Positions 50,881 to 61,441 of a stretch of 64,000 nucleotides of DNA are shown one piece after another. Source of the stretch: Trichoplax sp. H2. Taxonomy: Eukaryota > Placozoa > Uniplacotomia > Trichoplacea. Below the pieces are notes generated by a model. That model was not told the DNA's origin. It did not search any database and saw only the letters and a list, made by a program, of their open reading frames with translations. Location of the stretch: the NCBI GenBank assembly GCA_003344405.1, contig NOWV01000071.1:298457-362456 (forward strand), written 5' to 3'. The position numbers were made by a program, and so were the translations under genes. Every line of letters begins with the position of its first letter. Position 1 is the stretch's first letter.

Positions 50881-53240
50881 ATTTGGGTGTTTATGGGTCA
50901 AGGTAAGTTCGTTATTTATTTAACCATCTACGTTGATGAGGATAAAATTTTAAAATTTTCGGACTAAATCCCCGGTTTATCAAGCCTACATCCTCAGTAA
51001 TAGGCAACTGATCAACTGTATACCATCGCCGGCCGTACTGATTACTACTGAATCAGTTAATCTACAATTGATAAAAAAAAAAAAAACATTGCAGTTACAG
51101 TAAATTGTGCCAGGATAAGATGATTTAGTAACGATTCAGCCAGCCATTGACCATTATTATTGGCGAAGCCGTGGCTGGTGATACTTTGCGTGCTGTACTT
51201 GTACTTTTTACTAGGCATTTAATAATAGATAGACGGCAAGGAAATCATTCACGAGAATGTCAATATCCGACCGACGTTAGACTCGATACTGGCCGTCGTA
51301 TGTAGATTGGTATTAATATCGATGATATTGGTAGAGATTGGACTTGATTGAATTCAGTGTAGAGTTTAATTTTGGCACGGCGATTTATCAATGACAGTCC
51401 GAGTAAGGTCTCTAGTGAATCGAAAAATGGCTGCGGGCCAAGATGTAAAAGTAGGACATCCTGTGTTCAAATGGACAAATTGTCGTCACTACCGTATCCA
51501 TAGAAAACTACAATCTAGTATGATACCGTTCGTTATAGTCAGCATGGTTTGGCCATATGCAATAGACAACTACATAATCCGTAGCTATGCTAATTTGTTT
51601 ACTATCCACGTCCAACTTAACACGCACAGTTGTACACATGTTATCCCTGAGTTTGTTTATTAGCTCTTTAGCTTAATGTCATTGATTAATGCATTAATTA
51701 ATTAATTTGAGCTACAGCAGCCATTACCGACTTGGTATGTTTAGACAATCAAGGCCGGAATCCAATTTTTTACCGATAGAACGCAGGCAGTGATAAATAG
51801 TCGCCGCATGTTGTCTGCCGTGACTCCACAGCGAGAAAAGTAGAGAGATATCCACAGTCAAAATTTCATTTTTTTTTTTTTTATCTTATCGACATTATAC
51901 AGTACAGTACTGTACAATCACTGGATAATTTTTTTATAGTTCATTTGAATTCAGTGTTTACTTATAGTATTCCATATTGATTGATTTATTATACAGTCTA
52001 TGACAGTGGCATCAACAGATAAAAAAACAATTTTTTGCTGTGGCCATCCAGATAAAAAAAGGTATTAAGGGGTTTATTATCTCTCTCTCTCGGGCAGCAT
52101 TCCATCTTGAATGTATGTTACTGGTTCGCCATGATAACCACCAGTATAATGAGAATTGGATGCCTGAAGGCTATTTACTCTGACTTTGTCCATTTCCAGT
52201 ACGAATATTATATACAGCAATGCAATACCAGGCGGGCAAGAAAGTCGATCACGCAGTTTATTATACAGGCAATTTTCCATTTTTTCCAGCTTGTATCTCC
52301 TATTTGTAGTATCTATTGACAGTGTACAGGTTATCCTACTTAGAAAGCCGAGTAAGCATGGACTCCAATTATCATTCTTGCTTCAAAAGAAAAACCGACT
52401 TGAAGTGAACTAGCATCCTGTCGTCCATTGGGATACCTGGCCGGATGATGGAACGACTTGAGGCCGTTGGAGTCTAGTTACTAGACATGTATTATACGGA
52501 GAGGATTGGCCATTGTCATGCCTGATCTACGTCACGAATGAAAGTTGACCACTGTAGTGATTGATGTCCAACAACAACGCACGTACAATAGGTCAAAGTA
52601 CGAGATAAAAAATCAATGCTTTCAATAGATAGCAAACAATAGACGGCCGACCGCTTTTATGTACTTTCTATAGCGGGTGACATTGACATGCACACGCCGT
52701 ACAGTACTGTATAATGTCCAGTGTCCATTCAGTCAGCTTCACTTTCAACCTATGAGTAAATACCGTATTGCACACTAGCTCAATATTGTTATTGGCTTGT
52801 ACAACACAACTTCAGATTACATTCAATCCTCTTGGACATAAGTCATTGCGATTGGCTGAAATCGCTCATTAGCTTCATCTTACCACTGAGATTAATTGAC
52901 TTTATCTAGTGGAGTAAGATTGACTCACCCCCTACACTTCACCCTCTGTGGGTCATTTCGGTACAGTTAAATATAGAAAGGAAAAAATTGACTGCAGTAG
53001 TTGGCTTTCCTATTTCAAAGACGGCAAAATTCTTTGAAATTTTCCTTCATTTCTAATTTCTAGTTTCATTTTTTTTTCCCCCTCTTTCAATCGTCTTCTA
53101 ATTATTTCATTGAATTCAGGAAGCCAAAGAAAAAGAGTGACAACTGGTGAAAAAAAATTATCTATTGCAGCCGGACGCATTTGGATTTTGATCGAAAAAA
53201 ATTGTTTTTGCCTTCTCTTTCAAATACTGACCCGTTGGCG
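50881..53240 (+). promoter_or_regulatory. Upstream region of the glypican gene
   Basis: Slightly richer in GC than the preceding 13 kb. Contains a possible tiny first exon at ~50894-50904, an unsupported 90-codon open frame (51391-51663), several GTACAGTAC-type palindromes (51,900 and 52,696) and a short CT run at 52,080. A TTTTTTTTCCCCCTCTTTCAA pyrimidine stretch at 53070-53090 and TATTGCAG at 53163-53170 could be the acceptor of a 5' UTR intron that places the start codon in the second exon of the transcript. No TATA box assigned. Confidence 0.35.
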
Positions 53241-56200
53241 ATGACGATGGTTGCTATACCTTTGGTTACGTTACCTTTGGCTTCTTTCAATAGCCGAAAG
53301 TTATGCATGGCAATAATTTTCATGGCTTTTTTACTGTCTTTGATGAAAAATACTCATGCTAATGACAAAAACCACGACCAGACTTGCCAAGCTATTACAA
53401 GATTATTTCTCTATCAATCGGAATTTAAGGAGAATATTCCAAGCCAACCTCGAAAAGGTAAAGAGAGTCAAGCCAATACAACCCCATTCCCACGCCATCG
53501 TACAATAAGAATAATAATCACAACGATTATTATTATTATCAATCATCCATTGCATTGACTCTGCTGTTAAAGCTAATTTTCTCCTTCAACCAAGGAATGC
53601 GATGCAGTTTACTGTGATAGATACCATAACAAATAGATAGGATCACCATCAATTGCCCAATTGTCATCATTGCAAAATAATGAAGGTTATATACAGCTTA
53701 GCCTATCTCGTGCCACTATGTCAATATATTGAAATCATTCCAGCAGGCCAAATACTCAAAGAAATTGCCAACACACCGATTTGAAAAACCACCATTGGTG
53801 TACTTTACTGGAGAGATCATCTCTCCAATTTCAAATTTGACCACATTTTTTGCAACACTTTGTTAACAAGAGCTTGTCGGTTTTCAATCACAAATTCGAC
53901 ACGTACAGTATGCCCCTGGACCTATTCTTTGTTCGATACACGGGCCTAGTCTCTTATGCAATCCATCTGCTAGTAGATCATGTTCTCCCTTACTTTTCAC
54001 CTCCATAATTTTACTATCGGATGCTAGTATTTTAATGCTACTGTAATAAGGAATAGACAAAGTTGATAATGAACAACGATGAGACTGAAATTGTAACTAA
54101 TAGTAAATATGATTAATTAATTATACGATATACTGTATCTAATAAGTACAGTACTTTTATATTACATTCGTCTAATCTAGCCAAAAAAACCAATGTAAGT
54201 GAAAATTGATAATACTACAATACTGCCGTATGTTACTGATAGAATAACCGCCATGGACATAATATTAACTATGGTTTATCTCTAATAATCTTAGTATTTA
54301 TAAGATTTCTTTAAGTACCAAAGTTTTTTAATTACTTGTCGGTCACCATAGTCAATATTACACCTTTTTACTTATCATTATCCCTATTCCTTTGATGCAG
54401 GAAACGATTTACGAGTCTGTCCGAAAATACAAACATGCTGCACACCATCGATGGAAAACTATCTTGTTAAAATGGCAGATAAAAATTTCAAGGCTTTACT
54501 CAATACTACTTCTGATCAGTTTCCACAGCAACTTAAAAAGCAATTAGAAAATTTTATGGGTAAGTAATCATGTAAATAGAGTGTCGATTGTTCGTCATTT
54601 ATATAGAACTTTGCTCTGTAACGTGCTATGCACCGATAGAGTCGATACGGTCACGACATTGAGTAGCTACAAAAAAAATATAAATCAAGCCAGCGTTCAG
54701 TCGGTGATTGCCTATTAAACTACGGTATATTGACATGCTAAAATGAAATCAAGCGGTTTGGTATGTTGTCATTATAATTCACTGAAAACAGGCAGGGTTA
54801 ACAATTTCTAATCACGTTGATCCCGCCAATTGACTTTGCTTTTATGCTACTGTACGTAGTTTAATCAACTAGTTTAATTAACTAGATCATGATCAATTTA
54901 CCGTCGCATATTATGTAAAATCTAAAGTCCTTGTAACTTTTTATCATAACGCTGATCAATTTGGTAAGATGATTTTATTTCCTCCCCTTACCATCTCTTA
55001 AAATAAAGAGGTTTAGTATTTCCATAGAAGGGTGTCATTTGTCAAAAGTCGTCATGGGTATTATGTCTCGAACGTTTATTCATGTACCAATTGAATTCAT
55101 ATTAAGGATTCGCTTTACGTAATACTGGATTAAATAGATGGAACTATACCTAACTTAATTTACCATTCTTACCGAATAATTATAGCAATTTAGAAAATTC
55201 GCCATAATTTATATAATTTAGATCAATGTTGATTCTATAATTTCAATACTCCATATTGCAATGAATTGCATATTTACGACACTAGTCATCTATCAACGTT
55301 AATTGTACAATGTATGAGTAGAAAACGACATCGCACTTTACTTTTTTCTTCCTATACAGTGACCACCTACAAAATATAGAATGTTTACTCTTAATATTAA
55401 TGCTACGTATCCGGTGAAAATTTGAATCGAAATACTGAGATATTCTACTGCAATGATATACGAGCGCGTATATATGGGCCTACAGTGGCAATGATTCATT
55501 TATCGTTCAAGTTTCTGTGCAAATTGAAAGTGCAATAGTCATTTCTTACTTTACAAAGTTATTTATTGTGGTGTACGTAGAACATTGGTGGCGGATGTAA
55601 TTCGAATAGACTTTTTACTCTCTAATCTTATCTACACTATGTACATGCACAGTGTAAGTAAATTGCATTTGTATCCTGAAATCATTATTAATGCTACAGT
55701 ATTTTCAAATGAATATGGCGTCATATGTTATACGTATATTATACGTACTGACAAAAGAAGTTTAGCACGACTCTGAAAATTGTCGATAATTGTCGGAAGG
55801 CGCGCTGTGATGATATAAATCATCACCTTTACCGAGACAGCTGGTGATAATAGATAAAATATTTAACGGAAGCGGTAGGAATGAAGTAGTGATGCCACTA
55901 CAGCACTAATTTCTTCAATGTGAAAACTAAGTAAAAAGTAGCTTTGATTATGATATCGATACATAATGTACCATAGGGCCAAACAACAAAGATACCGTAG
56001 AAGGTAGACGTGAACAATTATCGTCTAGTCAATGACGGTAATTAATTAAAATTGCAAAAATGCTTAGGTTTGATGGAAACGATTTGATGTCTGTAGAAAC
56101 GCCTGTTGGATTGTAAGCTAACAATCGACCTGGTGAAGTTAAAGCCAAACTTGAATCCTAGCTAGTTTTACCCATTTTAACCAGAGTGCTACAGTAACCT

Positions 56201-59200
56201 TTTTTGTCTGTTTAAAGAAATATTTATTTTATATATATTGGTCATAAAATGTAAACTTATTGTTGACAGTACAATATTCAAACTGTACCCTAGTTACAGT
56301 AATTTAGAATTTCAAGTAGATACAGTCAATACGTATTTTAGCTATTGCCTAACTTGATTGCTTGATTTTATACACTTGCAACGTTATGCTGATTCGCTCC
56401 AACATGTTTACGTCTGCTGAGTTGAACTACTCATGCCTTCCGACTGCACTAAATTTGTTATTACGGTATTTGTTGTTGTAATCATGTAGTATTAAACCCT
56501 TTAGGGGAGGATAACATGGGGTAATAAACTAGTCAACAGTTATTAATTTGTTTTTCTCTTCGTCGAGCTTTTTCAATATTCCTGTTGTTGTTTTAATCAA
56601 GAGTTAATGTCACTATTCTCGTCGTTTCCATTGTTTGTAAGTTATTTCAATATTTGAACTAATCAATTCACAGTAGGCCACAATAATAGAGGACAATTTA
56701 CAAAAAAAGAAATCTGTCTATTACTTTCTAAATAGTGATAAAATAGCATTTATTAAACTATTTGTTTAAATGCAATTGTGACATTTCATCATCTTTATAG
56801 TCATGAATTCATTCGTCTGGATATTATAGATTTAACTTCTTGACCGATTTTTATTTATTTGAAAAATTTTGGCCGTTAATAAATTTTGATACCACTGCTG
56901 TATTTGGTCAAGTCAGACTACATAGTTATGAGTACCGTTCGCATTTTAGTAATCAAGACAACCGCATGCTATTAATTCATTATTGGCAATCACAGATTTA
57001 TTGCTCAGTCACCACAAACATTTCAATGACCGTAGTTTTATATTTTATTATATATTATATATGTATATATATATTATTATATAAAATGATAGATTGCAAC
57101 CGAAATTATGCCTCAGCTACAAGATCAAAATTCTAGCCTTTAAAAACAAAACAAAACGACGAAAAAAAGCGTAGCCGTTGATGTTCTGTATGTAAGGTGT
57201 CGTCAGACAATCACAATGTAAAAGAGACAATTAGTAGTTTAATTTTCGATATTGTCTGCTGTTAGTCGCGCTAAACTAAAATATTGCATTGCGAATGCAA
57301 TACCAGGGGTCAAAGATGTAAATACTGCAGGCTGTTAAGGAATTTCTTTCAACGTTTAATTTTCTTTTCGGATGCCTAAGGATATTTACTTACAAGAATA
57401 ATGAACATAGTGATAATTTACGTTGTACCCATCAGCGATAAGCATGAATTACCGGTGCGATACCTAATAGCGTTTTTATCATTGTATCGTAATAGGTAAG
57501 ACAAATAATATTAATTAGAACTATCACAGGGGCCACAGATTCCAGTTAATATCAAATGAATGATACAGTACGTACATACGTGTATATTATATCAACGAAA
57601 TACGTGTCTCTGTAGATAAGTTCTGCCCTACTGTCAATGAGTTCGATGTTAATAAAGACAATGTTGTTTACTCAATTTTATGTCGACAGTTATCCACTTC
57701 ATACTCAAGCAAATTTTCTAACCTCTTCTGTAACGCCATATTACCAAATATTTTTGTTTATAGTATTATTGCTTAGTAGCTTACTCAAACAGATTCTTAT
57801 AGCTACGTTGATCCCTTGACTTAACTGTCAAAAAAACTCAAACACTCTACTAATGTAAACGCATGCATAGAAACGAAAGTTACTAGCCCTTCGTGACTTT
57901 TAAGATCAATTATTCTGTAATGAAAATTCTGTAAGATTACATTGGAAAAGAAATTGACTGTATTACCTCACAGCTAGTAGGCCAGATGTTTGTTTGGTGA
58001 CGATTTGGTTTTATTGGGATACAAGAGGTTTGCTTATTGAATTTGTGTTCAAAGTTAATATGATCATCTTGTCGCGAGTTTTACTGCAATATGACTCGAA
58101 TATTATGACATGATTAATTTACAGTAGTGTAATCGGAGTCCTACCCCCTAAAAATGATTATGATTTAGATTATTTGCATCTAATGAAAAGAGAAAAGACT
58201 GATGTAGGAATTTAGTGTCAACTTTCGAGTGATATTTTTAAAACTGAGATGATTACATATTCAGTCATTATGAATTATCGCTTCTCGAATCACAATCATT
58301 TGGTGACTGTTAAAAATCTTGATAGCAAAATATCATCATAGTTATAATCAAAGTTGATTACTTGCCCATTCTATATAGCAAGGATGTTATTCGCAAACTG
58401 TGGCATAAGAAGATATACTTCAAATTCGATTAGCCAGTTTATATTCATAATTTAAAAACCATTTGTTAGTAAAAAATGTAATCCATTGTTTTACAGCACT
58501 AACAACAATTTTTAATTGATCTGCTTGAGCAGTAATGAGAAACTGCGATTTGGTCTATTGGTGCTTGAATTGTTTTTTCTATTTTGGGTTTTAATAGTGA
58601 GAACGACAATTGTATTAGTCAATCGTGAGAACACGTTTGTAAGCATGTACATTGATACTAGAAATGTGCTTCAACTCTGTGCAATATTTAATCCCTTTCT
58701 GAAGTAGTAGATGGACAAGCTTGTAAATACATAAAATAGGAGCCAGAACCTAACAGAAGTGAATGCAGTTACATACTAAGATTTATAGAAATTTCTACTT
58801 AAAATTAACAATAGACATGTAATTTCGGGTTTGGGCGTATTACTGGGAATATAGCATTATTTCAGCAACGTTTCATTTCTGAACTCTAGCAAACGCGTTT
58901 CCTGCTGTTACTAAATAATTTCTGCTAATTGATCGCAAAAGCAACTCATTCACGTCCATTCATAGTACTTCGCCGATAATGATTAAAATTACAAGTAATC
59001 GCTGCTATTAAAATAGTTGGCGATGCAAGAATTAAAACCCTGAAACTAACTGAATAATACGCTTCTACCAGATGTACACATATACAAACAAATTTCAAAG
59101 TGCAAAACAGACGGTTTATTATCTCGTAGAATTTTCTTTAATCTTTCAGATAGGTAATTACTAATGTAATACTTTATGAAATTGTTTAGATTCACTGCAA

Positions 59201-61441
59201 ATTTTCATCAATAAGGCTGAAAATCATACTGTCAAAGTTTTCAACAGTGTTAACCAAAATTTTACCGAAAAAATTGCTCCAATATTTCAACGTCAGCATG
59301 GCTGTTTCTTAAATTTTATTAAAATTGGCGGTCAAAGTCGTTATGTCGAAGAAACATTTATACATGAATTTGAAGAATTATTTTATCAGTTCTATTATAA
59401 CTTCTTAAGTCCAGCCAGTCAGAAGAAAAATGGTCAATGCATAAAATTAAGTATGCGATCGATTTCACCCTTTGGTAAAATTCCAGATGTGGTTTCAAGT
59501 CAGGCGTCTAAATTAGCCAAACAACTACGATTTATCAACTCCTTGTTATCAGATATTTTCAATATTTTAGATACGGCTATCACAGAACATAAGTTTTCTT
59601 CATCATGTTTAAATGCCCTGACTCGAATGAATTTTTGTTCCTCTTGCTCTCTAGTTGCAGAAAGCGTTCGACCATGTCGTGATATGTGCATTAATGTCAT
59701 GAAAGGCTGTTTAGCTGCTTTAGCTGATATCGGCCCCTTGTTTCAGACATTTATTGATGCAGTCGATGACATGACCAAACATTTCAGTTATATCACTAAG
59801 TTGATTACATTATTCGAGTATTACGCCGCCAATATCTCGAATGGGATGCAAATTGCTGTTTCATCGGCTGATTCTATTTTAGATCAAGTAAGTGCAGTAC
59901 TACTACAGTTGCCTAGCTATAATACCTTACATTAGTGGTTAGTAGCTCAACAAAATATGTCATGGATATTTTAAAACTAGTATGTGAATATTACACCCAA
60001 TTCTAAATGTTGATCATTACCTTATCTGTTATCTGTGATTCATTAAAGGGTATGAATTTCCGATACATTTTAATTAAAATTCATTACTAATTATAGTGAT
60101 ACTTTCCATGTGCGTCTCCTTAGGCCCCTTATTTTATACAACTCTGCTATACCGATAATGTCATTAATGCATCAGTATTACTTCAGTTGTTATACTTCAA
60201 TACTAATGAATTTGCCATTAGCAAGTCTTTATTGAAGCTATTAATAATTAATTGATCATTGTCTTGGTTTTAGGTTCGTTTATTATGTGACATTAGGCAT
60301 CCATCCGATCCGATAGACAATTTAGGTCACATTGATTTTCCGGTTGACGGCAGAGCTATTAGTGGTGATATCGAATTTCATATGGCTAAACTTAAACTAT
60401 TTCAATCGCTACAAAGTTTGAAAGATAGATTGAAGACTGCGCGGTTCTATTTTACTGATCTTCCTTATAAAATATGTCTTGATACTAATGTGGTTGAAAA
60501 GCGAAAACATCAAGCATGCTGGAATGGGAAAGAAGTTGGAAGGTAGATGTCTCTTGAACTGTACATAAATAACGCCTTGTTTCTAATTTAATTTTACTCT
60601 AAAGCATTAAAGGACAATTAATATAGCAATAGAGTTATTCGCATGTGGTTTAAATTTCTTTGGTTGATTAATTATAGATTAGACCAGTTTGGGGTTGTTA
60701 TGTGCTTTAAAAATAATATATAATTTTGTACATTCTATTAGATACAAATATCAAATTGTTCATGGTAATGGCACTAACGCGCAATTGAAAAATCCCGAAC
60801 TGGACGTTGTCATCACCGATAATTACCGTCTCATAGTTAATATATCAATGCGAATAAATCATTTAATATCTGAAATCATGGATCATTTACCGAATAAAGT
60901 GACTCCCCGGCCTATACCTACCAATGGCCACATTCCTGGAAACACTGGGAGTGGTTGCATTGGTAGTGGAAATTACGGCAGTGGACACGTACCAGATGAC
61001 AATAGTGAGGACGACTGTGATAGAAACAATGCAAATGAAAGTGGTTCGACAATGCGTGATAAGGATGACGAATTAACAACAACAGAAGCTACTTATGGGG
61101 CTTCGACTGTTGCTGCAGGTACTATATTTCGTCTCAATATTAATGTTATTATATACGCATGCATGCAAAGGTTAGGTCTTGTATCTGTTTCGGTTGTAAT
61201 AATTCAATTTAGGTCGTAATATGTATGTACGTTATTACTTTTAGACGACGATATTACGGGTTCGAGCGACATGAACATTTTAATAACCGCAAGTAACCAG
61301 CTGTATGTCCAGGATTATCAAACGAAATTACCGATTGAGACAACAACATCAGGAGCCATAATGCCTACATATAATAGATTCAGCCTTTTTGGATCTATAC
61401 TCATCACTGTTTTGGTTTTTTTGTTATGCAATAGAAGTTGA
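53241..61441 (+). CDS. GPC: Glypican, GPI-anchored heparan-sulfate proteoglycan core
   Basis: Cell-surface co-receptor that presents Wnt, Hedgehog, BMP and FGF ligands through heparan-sulfate chains. Six exons join in phase: 53241-53457, 54401-54559, 59190-59887, 60274-60542, 60742-61118, 61245-61441, giving 638 residues (most glypicans are 550-600). The first in-frame ATG leads to a hydrophobic signal segment (KLCMAIIFMAFLLSLM) cut probably after NTHA. The 14 family cysteines are present: TCQ, VC, TCC, QC, SSC, FCSSC, PCRDMC, KGC, LLC, IC and ACW. The signature PCRDMCINVMKGC is near residues 286-298. The C-terminal region has three SG dipeptides for glycosaminoglycan chains, and the protein ends in a hydrophobic run (FGSILITVLVFLLC) before a short tail, typical of a GPI signal. 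The start could instead be the second Met (53247) or the Met closer to the hydrophobic core. Subfamily (GPC1/2/4/6 or GPC3/5) is not resolved. Confidence 0.95.
54560..59189 (+). other. Glypican intron 2 (4.6 kb)
   Basis: Separates the exon with the CC motif from the large central exon; both flanks are phase 1 and the joined protein has no visible gap, so no exon needs to be hidden here. It includes a 98-codon open frame at 56840-57136 (no ATG start supported, no domain), one at 58516-58707, and AT microsatellite sequence at ~57,041-57,085. Large early introns often hold enhancers; none is identifiable by eye. Confidence 0.75.
57041..57085. repeat. AT-rich simple repeat
   Basis: A run of TATATTATATATGTATATATATATTATT type within glypican intron 2, made of TA and TTA units. 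Confidence 0.7.
60742..61118 (+). other. GPC: Glypican exon 5 with heparan-sulfate attachment sites
   Basis: Encodes the end of the globular core (QLKNPELDVVITDNYRL) and then the stalk. GNTGSGCIGSGNYGSGH (around residue 517) contains three Ser-Gly dipeptides closely spaced, followed by acidic DDNSEDDCD, the context that favours heparan over chondroitin sulfate. A later ESGST adds another SG. Two cysteines in this stalk (in GSGCIG and EDDCDR) are extra to the 14 of the globular core and might form a local disulfide. Confidence 0.85.

Noticed and set aside
53181-53240. Upstream extension of the glypican reading frame
   Set aside because: The frame is open but begins at TTG, with no ATG before 53241; a TATTGCAG acceptor just upstream suggests it is 5' UTR.
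56840-57136. 98-codon open frame in glypican intron 2
   Set aside because: No genuine ATG at its listed start, its second half is AT simple repeat, and the glypican exons on both sides join without it.
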